Shown here piece by piece: positions 8,822 through 17,047 of a DNA stretch of 64,000 nucleotides. This DNA comes from JACCYJ01 sp038198775 (GTDB taxonomy: Bacteria > Actinomycetota > Actinomycetes > Propionibacteriales > Nocardioidaceae), in the NCBI GenBank assembly GCA_038198775.1, contig JBBPZV010000043.1, positions 62,001-126,000 of the forward strand. The letters are read 5' to 3'. The first letter of the stretch is position 1. Each line of letters opens with the position of its first letter. The notes below the pieces were generated by a model. That model was not told the origin of the DNA. It was given only the letters and a program-made list of their open reading frames with translations, and did not search any database. Position numbers and translations under genes: made by a program.

Positions 8822-9211
8822 GAACGCGGTCCACCGGCCGAGCATCACCGCCCATCCGCCGCGGGTGCGCAGGTACGTGCGGGCCTCCCCGAGTCTGGCC
8901 TCGTGGCGGCGCAACGGTCGCCAGGCCAGCACGCGGGGTCCGAACCGCCGGCCCACCTCGTATCCCACGGAGTCCCCGACGATCGCCGCCACGACCACCA
9001 GCACCAGCAGCGTCGACAGCGTGAGCCGGCCGCCGGCGGCGAGCACCCCGCCCAGCAGCACCGCCGTCTCCCCTGGGAGCACGAACCCCAAGAAGATCGC
9101 CGCCTCACCGAAGACGAGCGCGGCGATGACGAGGTAGACGACCGGGTCCGGCAGGCCGGCGATGTGGTCGACGATCCCGGTCACAGCGCCATTGTGGACC
9201 GTGCCCAGCAT
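8552..9211 (-). CDS. DedA/SNARE-associated family membrane protein
   Basis: The 219-residue integral membrane protein belongs to the VTT/DedA family, linked to lipid flipping and membrane homeostasis. Visible hallmarks are the F-G-E segment in ALVFGEAAIFLGFVLPGE, the GDSVGYEVGRRFG loop, and GRWTAFLRAVMPGLAG, whose arginines are conserved in the family. The C-terminal helix is almost pure valine and ends in a basic cluster. The ATG at 9211 is chosen because upstream codons are Pro/Arg-rich and lack family similarity. It is divergent from the FmdB gene, and its 3' end overlaps the deacetylase frame by 270 nt. Confidence 0.88.
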   Translation of the reverse strand: MLGTVHNGAVTGIVDHIAGLPDPVVYLVIAALVFGEAAIFLGFVLPGETAVLLGGVLAAGGRLTLSTLLVLVVVAAIVGDSVGYEVGRRFGPRVLAWRPLRRHEARLGEARTYLRTRGGWAVMLGRWTAFLRAVMPGLAGASRMPYPRFLFFNAVGGAVWAVAIALLGYFAAASYGRVHAALGQIGALVLVAVVVVVVIVARRRRRAGQTGRPGSRPGP

Positions 9212-9371
9212 CCGAATGCTGCGTCTCGGTGGTGGCGGCGGTGCCGACAACGCCAGCCTTGCCGCACTGCCGCGGCGAGGCCGTCCGAGATCTGGGCGAT
9301 GGGCGGGCCTGGCCTTGACCGCTCGGGCACAATTGGCAGTCGAAGTGACGCAGTGCCAGCGAGGAGAGACG

Positions 9372-9701
9372 TTGCCCACCTACCAGTACGCCTGCACATC
9401 CTGCGGTCACTCCCTGGAGGCCCGCCAGGCGTTCCGCGACGACCCGCTGACGACGTGCCCCGAATGTGCGGGTCGGCTTCGCAAGGTGTTCGGTGCGGTC
9501 GGAGTGGTCTTCAAGGGCTCCGGCTTCTATCGCACCGACAGCCGGGCCGCTGCGTCGGCAGCGGCCGAGAACGGCACCGGCTCGCAGGAGCCGGCCAAGA
9601 CCGGGAACGAGACCGGCGGCGGCAAGGACGGGAAGCCGAAGCAATCCGGCGCGGCCGCGACAAAGGCTGCCTCCTCCCCTGCCAAGGACTCGGCCGACTG
9701 A
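9372..9701 (+). CDS. FmdB-family zinc-ribbon protein
   Basis: The 109-residue protein starts with the strongly conserved PTYQYACTSCGH, and the ribbon cysteines are C8, C11, C29 and C32. The second half is low-complexity (Ala, Lys, Gly, Glu). Members are putative regulatory or translation-associated zinc ribbons with no defined reaction. The start is a TTG, fixed by the family N-terminus (MPTYxY) and by a GAGGAGAG ribosome site 6-10 nt upstream. It sits before the SAF and MscL genes, a common actinobacterial order. Confidence 0.9.
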   Translation: MPTYQYACTSCGHSLEARQAFRDDPLTTCPECAGRLRKVFGAVGVVFKGSGFYRTDSRAAASAAAENGTGSQEPAKTGNETGGGKDGKPKQSGAAATKAASSPAKDSAD

Positions 9702-9737
9702 GCCTGTGGACAGCGGGCCGAGAGGGCCTGTCGGCGC

Positions 9738-9743
9738 TAGCGT
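9738..9743 (+). promoter_or_regulatory. Leaderless -10 hexamer of the SAF-domain gene
   Basis: TAGCGT matches TANNNT and lies 6 nt before the GTG at 9750. The spacing is the same as at the cyclo-ligase and 53254 genes, and no ribosome site is visible. Confidence 0.5.
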
Positions 9744-9749
9744 CGCGGT

Positions 9750-10382
9750 GTGATCCCCAGCAGATTCCGGACGTTCGGAACCGGGGTTCGGCGCGCAGTG
9801 GTGGTGCGGCGGCGACCGCTGGCAGCGATCTGCGCCGCGCTGGCCGTCGTCACCGCCATCTCGGCGGCCCGGCCCCCGCCACCGGCGACGACGCCCGTGC
9901 TGGTGGCTGCGCGGGACCTGCAAGCAGGTGCGGTCCTGCGGGCAGCAGACGTGGAGCGGGTGGCCTGGCCGGCCGGCGGCGTCCCCGCTGGCACCCTCAC
10001 CGGATTCCAGTCCACGCTCGGCTCGGTCGTGGCCGCTCCGATGCGGTCCGGTGAGCCGCTGACAGACGTCCGACTGCTGCGGCCGGACCTGCTCGCCGGT
10101 TATCCGGAGGGCTCGGTTCTCACCACGATCCGGGTGGCGGACCCCGCAGCGGAGAGCCTCGTCCACGTCGGGGACGTCGTCGACGTGGTCGGTGCAGACC
10201 CGCAGGCCCGCGGCACGGCCCACGTGGTGGCCAGCGGCGTCCGAGTCGTGGCCATGCCGCCAGCCGCCACCGCGACCGCGGGAAGCGAGGGCACCGCGGT
10301 CGTGGTCGCCGTCGACGAGCCGACAGCACTCGAGCTCGCAGACGCGGCCGTACGCGAGCAGCTCAGCCTGCTGTTGACCTGA
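9750..10382 (+). CDS. SAF-domain protein (CpaB/RcpC-like)
   Basis: The 210-residue product has a basic N-terminus, one membrane helix at about residues 23-38 and an extracytoplasmic SAF/CpaB-type domain (LVAARDLQAGAVLRAADV). CpaB proteins support Flp pilus assembly, but no pilus genes are nearby, so the role is open. A leaderless promoter precedes the GTG start. The position between FmdB and MscL genes is conserved in many actinomycetes, which argues for a housekeeping envelope role. Confidence 0.8.
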   Translation: MIPSRFRTFGTGVRRAVVVRRRPLAAICAALAVVTAISAARPPPPATTPVLVAARDLQAGAVLRAADVERVAWPAGGVPAGTLTGFQSTLGSVVAAPMRSGEPLTDVRLLRPDLLAGYPEGSVLTTIRVADPAAESLVHVGDVVDVVGADPQARGTAHVVASGVRVVAMPPAATATAGSEGTAVVVAVDEPTALELADAAVREQLSLLLT

Positions 10383-10426
10383 ACCGCTCACTGGCAAGAT
10401 GAGTCCCGGCGGTCAGGAGGCGCTCA

Positions 10427-10810
10427 ATGCTCAAGGGATTTCGGGACTTCATCGTGCGCGGCAACCTCATCGAGCTGGCGGTCGCGTTCGTGGTCGGGGC
10501 CGCGTTCGCCACCGTCGTTTCGTCCTTCGTCACCAACCTGATGATGCCGCTCATCGGCAGTATCGGAGGCCGTCCGGACTTCGGCGCCGTCACGGTCGAC
10601 GGCATCCCGCTCGGCGCCTTCATCAACGACCTCGTGGCCTTTTTCGTCATCGCCGCGGCGGTCTATTTCCTCGTCGTCGTTCCGTACAACAAGCTCATGG
10701 AACGCTTCAAGAAGCCCGGCGAGGTGACCGCCGAGGCGGCTTCGGAGGAGATCGTGCTGCTGCGCGAAATCCGGGACCACCTGGCGCGCCGGCAGGCATC
10801 CGACGCCTGA
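10427..10810 (+). CDS. mscL: Large-conductance mechanosensitive channel
   Basis: The 127-residue protein has the canonical MscL layout: MLKGFRDFIVRGN amphipathic start, first membrane helix with the pore-lining AVAFVVGAAF stretch (about residues 16-35), periplasmic loop, second helix at about 66-88, and a charged cytoplasmic helical bundle at the end. It opens on membrane tension and releases solutes during hypo-osmotic shock. A CAGGAGG ribosome site precedes the ATG. It is followed, on the opposite strand, by a small acidic protein gene only 3 bp away. Confidence 0.95.
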   Translation: MLKGFRDFIVRGNLIELAVAFVVGAAFATVVSSFVTNLMMPLIGSIGGRPDFGAVTVDGIPLGAFINDLVAFFVIAAAVYFLVVVPYNKLMERFKKPGEVTAEAASEEIVLLREIRDHLARRQASDA

Positions 10811-10813
10811 GCG

Positions 10814-10960
10814 TCAACCGTGATGCGGCGGCACCTCGCGCAGCAGCTCCTCGTCCCGGTCGTCCTCCGGGTCACCCCAGGCCGCCGCGGTCTCATCCCC
10901 CGCCACCAGCGGCATCAGCCGGTCCCTGGAGTCTGGTTCAGCTGAGCTTGCGTCGGCCAC
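10814..10960 (-). CDS. Small acidic conserved-type protein (48 aa)
   Basis: A short minus-strand frame from a GTG at 10960 to a TGA at 10814 encodes 48 residues rich in Asp and Glu. It ends in a compact REVPPHHG tail preceded by the acidic DDRDEELL run. Proteins of about 50-60 residues with a GDDTxxAWG...PPH layout are common hypothetical proteins in actinomycetes, and the AWGDPEDDRDEELL portion fits that pattern from memory. Function unknown. It is divergent from the TetR gene and shares its regulatory region. Confidence 0.55.
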   Translation of the reverse strand: MADASSAEPDSRDRLMPLVAGDETAAAWGDPEDDRDEELLREVPPHHG

Positions 10961-10984
10961 GAGCCGACACTACCTTGCTGTCAC

Positions 10985-11005
10985 GGTACAGAACGGTTTC
11001 GTACC
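10985..11005. promoter_or_regulatory. Putative TetR operator
   Basis: GGTAC at 10985-10989 is mirrored by GTACC at 11001-11005, 11 bp apart, in the short gap before the TetR gene. Size, symmetry and position suit autoregulation by the TetR protein and control of the coupled efflux gene. Confidence 0.5.
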
Positions 11006-11021
11006 AACTGGAGGACCCCCC

Positions 11022-11636
11022 ATGCCGGCCACTCCGACCGGGCCGCGCCGCCCGCGTGTCACCGGCGACCGCGAGACCGAGCTGCTCAACGCCACACTGA
11101 GGGCCCTGGCCGAGGTCGGCTACGACCGTCTCACCATGGACCAGGTCGCCGCCGAAGCCAGGGCGAGCAAGGCGACGCTGTACCGCCGCTGGTCGAGCAA
11201 GGCCGACCTGGTCGTCGATGCGGTCTCCCGCGCCAAGGGCATGCCTGACGCCGCCTCGCCCAACACCGGCACGTTGCGCGGTGACCTGCTGGCGACGGCG
11301 TGCGGCAAGCACGGCTGGGCGGCCGAGCTGCCGATGTCGGTACTCGGTGCTGTGATGACGGCGTTGCACACCGACGACGAGCTCTCGCACGCCTTCCGAC
11401 AGCGGTTCTTGCTGCCACGGATGGCGATCACCCGCGAGCTGTTCGCCCGCGCCCAGGCCAGGGGCGAGATATCCGAAGACGCCGACCTCGACCTGGTCGC
11501 TACCGTCCTGCCGGCCCTGTGCAGCTACCACGAGTTCGTACTCGGTGGCGAGATCGACGACGACTTCGTCCGCCGCGCCATCGAGCACGTCGTCGTGCCC
11601 GCGGCATGCCACACCGCCGAGAACGAAGCTCCCTGA
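11022..11636 (+). CDS. TetR/AcrR family transcriptional regulator
   Basis: The 204-residue protein has an N-terminal TetR DNA-binding domain at about residues 15-65; its recognition helix lies in ARASKATLYRRWSSKADLV. The C-terminal ligand-binding helices resemble the TetR_C-11 type. It probably represses the MFS exporter gene 22 bp downstream and itself, through the GGTAC/GTACC dyad just upstream. A GGAGGA ribosome site precedes the ATG. The effector is presumably a drug or other substrate of the exporter. Confidence 0.92.
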   Translation: MPATPTGPRRPRVTGDRETELLNATLRALAEVGYDRLTMDQVAAEARASKATLYRRWSSKADLVVDAVSRAKGMPDAASPNTGTLRGDLLATACGKHGWAAELPMSVLGAVMTALHTDDELSHAFRQRFLLPRMAITRELFARAQARGEISEDADLDLVATVLPALCSYHEFVLGGEIDDDFVRRAIEHVVVPAACHTAENEAP

Positions 11637-11658
11637 ACGACCGAAAGGAACGCCCCGC

Positions 11659-13215
11659 ATGTCCGTGGAATCCGCCGCCGCCGGCGCTTCCCCTCCGCCC
11701 GCCGACGAATCCCCGCAAGGCCAGCAGCACAACCTCGGCCTCGCGCTGATGCTGATCAGCGCGGCTCAGCTGATGGTGGTGCTCGACGCCACGGTGGTCA
11801 ACATCGCACTGCCCCACATCAAGGCAGAACTCGGCTTCAGTGCCTCTAACCTGACCTGGGTCGTCACCTCATACAGCATCGCCTTCGGCGGCCTGCTGCT
11901 GCTCGGTGGCCGGATGGGGGACATCCTCGGGCGCCGCAAGGTGTTCATGGCGGGTGTGCTGATCTTTGCGCTGGCCTCGCTTTTCGGCGGGCTCGCGCAG
12001 TCGGAGTGGCAGATCTTGTCCGCCCGGGCGCTGCAGGGGCTCGGAGCGGCCGCGGCCTCGCCCACGGCGCTGGCGCTTATCACGACCACCTTCCCGGCGG
12101 GACCTCCTCGTAACCGGGCCTTCGCCGTCTACGCCGCGATGTCTGGTGCCGGCGCGGCCGTCGGCCTTATCGTCGGCGGGGCGCTCACCGAGGCGTCCTG
12201 GCGTTGGACGATGCTCATCAACGTCCCGATCGGCGTGCTCGCCGCCGCCTTGGCACCGCGGTTGTTGAACGAGTCGGAGCCGCGGCCCGGAAGGTTCGAC
12301 GTTGCCGGCGCCGTCACCGCCACCTTGGGCCTGGTCGGGATCGTGTACGGCTTCAACCACAAGGCGCAGACGATTCCGGGGACCACTCCGCCGCAGCCGT
12401 ACGCCTGGACCGACTCTTGGACTGTGGGCCCCATCGTCGCCGGAGTCGTGCTGCTGACCTCCTTCTTCGTGATCGAGGCGCGCTCTCGCCACCCGCTGCT
12501 GCCGATGAGGATCATCCGCGACCGCACCCGCGGCATCAGCTTCGTCTCGATGCTGCTGATCGGCACGGCGCTGTTCGCGATGTTCTTGTTCCTCTCGCTC
12601 TACATCCAAGACGTGCTGGGCTACAGCCCGATCAGGGCCGGACTGGCGTTCTTGCCGTTCAGCTTCGCGATCGTGGCGTCGGCCCAGCTGGCGTCCGCGC
12701 TGGCCTCCCGGGTCGACCCACGCTGGATCGCCGGCGGTGGCGGTTCCCTCGCAGCCCTCGGGATGTGGGGCTTCAGCCGGCTCGAGTACGACTCGTCGTA
12801 TTGGGTGCACCTGCTCCCGTGGATCTTGGTGATGGCGGCCGGCATGGGGTTGGTCTTCGTGCCGTTGACCCTCACCGCGCTCAGTCGCGTCGACGCGGCC
12901 GACTCCGGAGTCGGCTCCGCGGTGTTGAACACCGTCCAACAGATCGGCGGGGCGGTGGGGATCGCGCTGCTCGGCACCGTCTACGCCAACGGCATCAGCG
13001 ACAAGTTCACCCAGCTGCGAGCTGCCGGGACCGGCGCGCCGCCGTCGCGCGAGCAGATGCAGACGAGCAGCCTGATCGCGCAGACCTACGGCTCCACCCA
13101 GGCCTTCACCGTCGCCATCCTCATCGTGGCCGCGTCAGCCGTTATCACACTGATACTGCTCGACATCAAGCACGAGCGGCTAGCCACCGACGGGGCGCCC
13201 GGCGCTCCTGGCTGA
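11659..13215 (+). CDS. DHA2-type MFS drug exporter (14 TM)
   Basis: A 518-residue proton-driven exporter of the EmrB/QacA branch. Motif D1 is visible in LDATVVNIALPHI near residue 37, motif A in GGRMGDILGRRK near 83, and a motif C-like VGLIVGGAL near 168. The long reading frame extends upstream, but the ATG at 11659 has a GAAAGGA ribosome site and starts the protein with a normal hydrophilic N-tail. It lies 22 bp after the TetR gene and very likely forms a self-regulated multidrug-resistance pair with it. Confidence 0.9.
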   Translation: MSVESAAAGASPPPADESPQGQQHNLGLALMLISAAQLMVVLDATVVNIALPHIKAELGFSASNLTWVVTSYSIAFGGLLLLGGRMGDILGRRKVFMAGVLIFALASLFGGLAQSEWQILSARALQGLGAAAASPTALALITTTFPAGPPRNRAFAVYAAMSGAGAAVGLIVGGALTEASWRWTMLINVPIGVLAAALAPRLLNESEPRPGRFDVAGAVTATLGLVGIVYGFNHKAQTIPGTTPPQPYAWTDSWTVGPIVAGVVLLTSFFVIEARSRHPLLPMRIIRDRTRGISFVSMLLIGTALFAMFLFLSLYIQDVLGYSPIRAGLAFLPFSFAIVASAQLASALASRVDPRWIAGGGGSLAALGMWGFSRLEYDSSYWVHLLPWILVMAAGMGLVFVPLTLTALSRVDAADSGVGSAVLNTVQQIGGAVGIALLGTVYANGISDKFTQLRAAGTGAPPSREQMQTSSLIAQTYGSTQAFTVAILIVAASAVITLILLDIKHERLATDGAPGAPG

Positions 13216-13385
13216 ACGCCGTCCACATCGACCGGCGTACTCACCGGCGGAGCCGGCCGTTTGCCCCGCCCAGTCGGGGGTACGCCGGTGGCGCCAAGCC
13301 AGCCACACCGTCGCGAGGAGCACCACCGTGAACAACCCGCTGCAGGGGCAGGACCAGGCGTTCAACCACCTCGACAACCGCTCGG

Positions 13386-13411
13386 CCTGACGCGCGTCCC
13401 GGCGCGTCAGG
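13386..13411 (+). terminator. GC-rich hairpin after the MFS gene
   Basis: A perfect 10-bp stem (CCTGACGCGC with GCGCGTCAGG) and a 6-nt loop lie 170 bp after the MFS stop and 42 bp before the DUF1206 gene. There is no T-tract, as is common in actinomycetes, so the terminator role is an inference. Confidence 0.45.
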
Positions 13412-13453
13412 GCACCGCGCTCAAGGCATTGTGGGTGACCAGGGAGGTCAGGA

Positions 13454-14278
13454 GTGGCTGGTAGGACCGCGCGGCAGCAGGGCCGCAACGCCGGCCGGCA
13501 GGTGAAGAACAGCCGGGCCCTCGAGATCGGAGTCCGGGTCGGGCTGGTTTCTTATGGCCTCGTTCACCTGCTTATCGCCTGGATCGCGCTGCAGGTCGCC
13601 TGGACCCACGAGAACCGCAAGGCCAACAGCTCGGGCGCCCTGCGCCAGCTCGCCAGCAATGCCCTCGGCGGCCTGCTGCTCTGGGTCGTCGCGTTCGGGC
13701 TGATCGCGCTGGTGATCTGGCAGCTGAGCGAGGCGGCCTGGGGGCATACGGCCGAGGAGGGTGGCAAGCGCACCGCCAAACGTCTCGCTTCGGTCGGGCG
13801 CGCCGTCATCTACGGTGCGCTGGCGTACACCGCGTTCGGCATCGTGACCGGGTCCAAGAGCGGGTCGAGCACCGACTCCCTGACCGCGCAGGTGATGAAG
13901 CAGACCGGCGGCCGGTTCCTTGTCGGTCTCATCGGCGTCGGCATCGTCGGGCTCGGGGTCGCGCTGGTCGTGCGAGGTGTCAAGGCGTCGTTCACCAACC
14001 ATCTGCAGCCTGAGGCGACCTCCGGCCGCAGCGGCCACGTCATCGTCAGGCTCGGGCAGGCGGGGTACGCCGCCAAAGGCGTCTCGCTGGTCGTCGTGGG
14101 CGGGTTGTTCGGGTGGGCGGCCTGGACGTACGACCCGCACAAGGCCGGAGGGCTCGACGTCGCCTTGCAGACCCTGCTCGACCAGGCGTTCGGCGCGTGG
14201 CTGCTCACGCTCGTCGCGCTCGGGTTCGCAGCGTTCGCGGTGTACTGCTTCGCCTGGGCCCGCTATCCGCGGGAGTGA
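13454..14278 (+). CDS. DUF1206 integral membrane protein
   Basis: The 274-residue protein shows three successive DUF1206 units, each with a pair of helices: GLVSYGLVHLLIAWIALQ (near 30), GRAVIYGALAYTAFG (near 116) and GQAGYAAKGVSLVVVG (near 199). Function is unknown; the domain is widespread in actinomycetes. A GTG start follows a GGGAGG ribosome site. The 3' end overlaps the convergent cyclase gene by 16 nt. Confidence 0.88.
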   Translation: MAGRTARQQGRNAGRQVKNSRALEIGVRVGLVSYGLVHLLIAWIALQVAWTHENRKANSSGALRQLASNALGGLLLWVVAFGLIALVIWQLSEAAWGHTAEEGGKRTAKRLASVGRAVIYGALAYTAFGIVTGSKSGSSTDSLTAQVMKQTGGRFLVGLIGVGIVGLGVALVVRGVKASFTNHLQPEATSGRSGHVIVRLGQAGYAAKGVSLVVVGGLFGWAAWTYDPHKAGGLDVALQTLLDQAFGAWLLTLVALGFAAFAVYCFAWARYPRE

Positions 14279-16902
14279 GACTGGGCGTGCTCGAGCGCCT
14301 CGGCCGCCGACCAGCGGCGTCCGATCTCCTCCTCGACAGCCCACTCCTGCCGGCTCATGACATCGCGGGCGGGAGCCAGCATCCTGTCGAAGAAGGCAAG
14401 GTCGGGTTCGGGCAACGGGATGCCTGACTGCTTGCGGAGCGTCGCGGCGGCGCTGCTGAGCCGCGCGGCACGGTGTGGTTCGGCCATGGCCGCTGAGCAT
14501 GCGGCGAACAGCTCGATGATGTTGACGGTCAGGTCGATGTCGCCCAGCGCCAGCGCTCGAGCCGCCATCGAGCACAGCAGCGCCTGCCCCTCCCCGGGCC
14601 GCCCGGCCACCAGCAGGGCACCCACCCGGTTGGTCTGGTCGGCAACAACGCCCCACTCGTCGCCGAGCTCGCGGTCGACGGCTTCGGCCTCGGTGAAGAT
14701 CTCGATGGCGCGGTCGGCTCGGCCGGCATCCACCTCGAGCACACCGAGGTTGGCCAGGGCCGTGGCCAACCGTCGCGGGTCCCCGACCGTCCGCGCCGTG
14801 GCGATGCTCTCCTCGAACAGTTCTCGCGCTCGCGCCTCGTCCTGCAGCGCCCGGTACGCGACGCCGAGGCTGTTCAGCTCCATCGCGACCTTGTGCTGGT
14901 CACCGAGCCGGCGCCAGATCCTGAGGCACTTGGCGAGGATGTCGCGGCCGTCTTGGTTCTCACCCTGCTGCAGCAACAAGATCGCCAACGTGTGGAGCAC
15001 CGAGGCAAGTTCGGGGCCTTGCTGGCCGGACGCGAGCGCGCTCGCACGCTGAGCCCAGCCACGGCCCTCGGCGACGTATCCCGAGGTGTACCAGAACCAG
15101 CTCAGCGCGGTGCAAAGGCGCAGGCCGGTCGACACCCGCTCGGCGTCGGTCTGCTCGGGGCCGGAGGTCGGCAACGTCCAGGCCAGCGCCTCGCGCAGGT
15201 TGGCGAGATCGGTTTCGATCGTCTCCCGGGCGGTCATCAACCGCGGCCCTCGCAGCTCCTCCGCGGCGGCCTCGGCACGGGCCAGGTAGTGACCGGCGTG
15301 GCGGCGCCGCAGCTGGTCGGTCTCCGAAGCGACTTCGAGCTGCTCCAGCGCGTAGCCGCGAATCGTCTCCAGCAGCCGTAGCCGCGGTGATCCCTGCGAC
15401 CGCTCGTCGACGCGGACAAGGCTGGCGTCGACCAGCTCGGCCAACAGCTCGACCGGGTCCTGGACACCCGTCACCGCGGTGACCGCATCGAAGTCTGCAC
15501 CCTCGGCAAGCACGCCGAGGGACCGGAACGCCGCCTGCAGCTGCGGCCGCAGCAGCTGGTAGCTCCAGGCCACCGTGGCTCGCACGGTCTGCTGGCGTTC
15601 GGGCAGCCGAGAACCCGCGACTGCGACTTCCATCACCGGATCGAGCCGCTCCAGCAGCGCCCGCGGGCCCAACAGCTTGCTCCGCGCCGCCGCCAGCTCC
15701 AACGCCAGCGGCAGCCCGTCCAGGCGGCGACACAGCGCGACGACGTCGGCGACGTTGCCAGTCTCCAGCTCGAAGTCCCGGCGCACCAAACGGGCCAGCG
15801 ACACGAACAACGCCACCGCCCCGGTCTGCTGCGCCCGCTCAACCGTGGCGCCGGCGGGGGGCAGCTCCAGGGTCTCGACCGCGTACTCCTGCTCTCCTCC
15901 CACGTGCAGCGGCCGGCGACTGGTCGCCAGCACGGCGACGTCGGGGCCGGCGGCCAGCAGGCCCGACACCACCTCCGCGCCGGCGTCCGGCAGTTGCTCG
16001 AGGTTGTCCAGGACCAGCAGCAGCCGGCGACCAGCCAGGTGGTCGAAGAACGTCGGCGGGGCCTTGCTCTCCCCGGTCAACCCCATGGCCTCGGCGATCG
16101 TCGTCCACATCACGTCGGGGTCCGTGACGGCGGCCAGCGAAACGAAGTAGACACCGTCGGGGAACTGCTCGGCGACCGCCGCGGCGACCGGCAGCGCCAG
16201 CCGGGTCTTGCCGGACCCGCCGGGTCCGGTCAGCGTGAGCAGCCGGGTATCGGGTGCACTCAGCAGTGCGGTCAGCTCGGCGACCTCGCGGTCGCGGCCG
16301 ACCAGCGAGTGCGCGGGCCGGGGCAGGTTGGTCGCCGTGCCGAGGCTTCGCAGCGGGGGAAACCGCTGCGGCAGGCCGGGGGCCACCAGCTGGTGCAGGC
16401 GTTGAGCCTCCGCGATGTCCTTGAGCCGGTGCGCACCCAGCGGACGCAGCGAGACCGCTTCCGGCAGCTGCCCCGCCACCAGCCGCGCGGTCGAGTCCGA
16501 CAGCACGACCTGACCCCCGTGCGCGGTCGCCGCCACCCGGGCCGCCAGGTGCACGTCGAGGCCGACGTAGCCGTCCTCGTACGCCTCCGGCTCGCCGGTG
16601 TGCAGCCCCATCCTTACCCGGATCGCGGCCCCGGCCGGCCACGGGTGCTCGGCCAGTTCTCGCTGCGCCTGCGCGCAGGCGTTGACAGCGTCGCGGGCCG
16701 AGGAGAAGACCACGAAGAAGCTGTCGCCCTCGGTGCCGAGCTCATGGCCGTTCCAGCGGCCGTATGCCGACCGCTGCAGCCGCCGCTGCTCCCCGAGCAC
16801 GGAGCCGTACTGCGCGGTCCCGAGCTGCCGCAGCAGCTGGGTCGACCCCTGCACATCGGCGAACAGCATCGTCACGGTGCCGGTCGGGACGGTGCCGCTC
16901 AC
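14263..16902 (-). CDS. Class III adenylate/guanylate cyclase-AAA ATPase-TPR regulator
   Basis: The 879-residue protein has an N-terminal class III nucleotide cyclase domain (about 8-170) with metal-binding Asp16 (LFADVQGST) and Asp60 (GTEGDSFFVVF). A LuxR/SARP-type STAND ATPase follows, with a P-loop GPGGSGKT near 225, a Walker B-like LLLVLDNLEQLP near 295, and a TPR-rich C-terminal third. No C-terminal DNA-binding helix-turn-helix is visible. It may make cAMP or cGMP in response to a signal sensed by the TPR part. A GATAAT hexamer lies 6 nt upstream of the GTG start, which suggests leaderless transcription. A cyclic-nucleotide-binding protein is encoded 1.7 kb away. Confidence 0.85.
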   Translation of the reverse strand: MSGTVPTGTVTMLFADVQGSTQLLRQLGTAQYGSVLGEQRRLQRSAYGRWNGHELGTEGDSFFVVFSSARDAVNACAQAQRELAEHPWPAGAAIRVRMGLHTGEPEAYEDGYVGLDVHLAARVAATAHGGQVVLSDSTARLVAGQLPEAVSLRPLGAHRLKDIAEAQRLHQLVAPGLPQRFPPLRSLGTATNLPRPAHSLVGRDREVAELTALLSAPDTRLLTLTGPGGSGKTRLALPVAAAVAEQFPDGVYFVSLAAVTDPDVMWTTIAEAMGLTGESKAPPTFFDHLAGRRLLLVLDNLEQLPDAGAEVVSGLLAAGPDVAVLATSRRPLHVGGEQEYAVETLELPPAGATVERAQQTGAVALFVSLARLVRRDFELETGNVADVVALCRRLDGLPLALELAAARSKLLGPRALLERLDPVMEVAVAGSRLPERQQTVRATVAWSYQLLRPQLQAAFRSLGVLAEGADFDAVTAVTGVQDPVELLAELVDASLVRVDERSQGSPRLRLLETIRGYALEQLEVASETDQLRRRHAGHYLARAEAAAEELRGPRLMTARETIETDLANLREALAWTLPTSGPEQTDAERVSTGLRLCTALSWFWYTSGYVAEGRGWAQRASALASGQQGPELASVLHTLAILLLQQGENQDGRDILAKCLRIWRRLGDQHKVAMELNSLGVAYRALQDEARARELFEESIATARTVGDPRRLATALANLGVLEVDAGRADRAIEIFTEAEAVDRELGDEWGVVADQTNRVGALLVAGRPGEGQALLCSMAARALALGDIDLTVNIIELFAACSAAMAEPHRAARLSSAAATLRKQSGIPLPEPDLAFFDRMLAPARDVMSRQEWAVEEEIGRRWSAAEALEHAQSHSRG

Positions 16903-16908
16903 CCGCTC

Positions 16909-16914
16909 ATTATC
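16909..16914 (-). promoter_or_regulatory. Leaderless -10 hexamer of the cyclase gene
   Basis: On the minus strand GATAAT is followed by exactly 6 nt and then the GTG at 16902. Element copy B lies about 40 bp further upstream. Confidence 0.5.
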
Positions 16915-16954
16915 TGCCAGTCGAGCGGCCAGCGTACTTCGAAAGGCTGGGGGT

Positions 16955-17007
16955 CACTCCCCATGGGATGTGCACCGTTGGAAGCGCAGCTCAGCCATTG
17001 GAAGTGC
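16955..17007 (+). repeat. Intergenic element, copy B
   Basis: It starts CACTCCCC, with TTGGAAG at 16978-16984 and again at 16998-17004 (20-bp period), and ends GAAGTGC. Element bases 1-30 and 44-53 align without gaps to copies A and C. It lies in the 145-bp gap after the sulfatase gene and before the cyclase gene, 53 bp upstream of the cyclase start. Confidence 0.75.
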
Positions 17008-17047
17008 GGGGGAAGTGGCGCGCGGGTCGCCGGCACTCTGGGCCCGG

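Noticed and set aside
13328..13390. 20-codon frame VNNPLQGQDQ... before the DUF1206 gene
   Set aside because: It has a possible ribosome site but is too short to judge, its stop lies inside the hairpin, and no family is recognised.
13180..13488. Minus-strand 102-codon frame with one hydrophobic stretch
   Set aside because: It overlaps the MFS 3' end and DUF1206 5' end, has a poor start context and biased composition.
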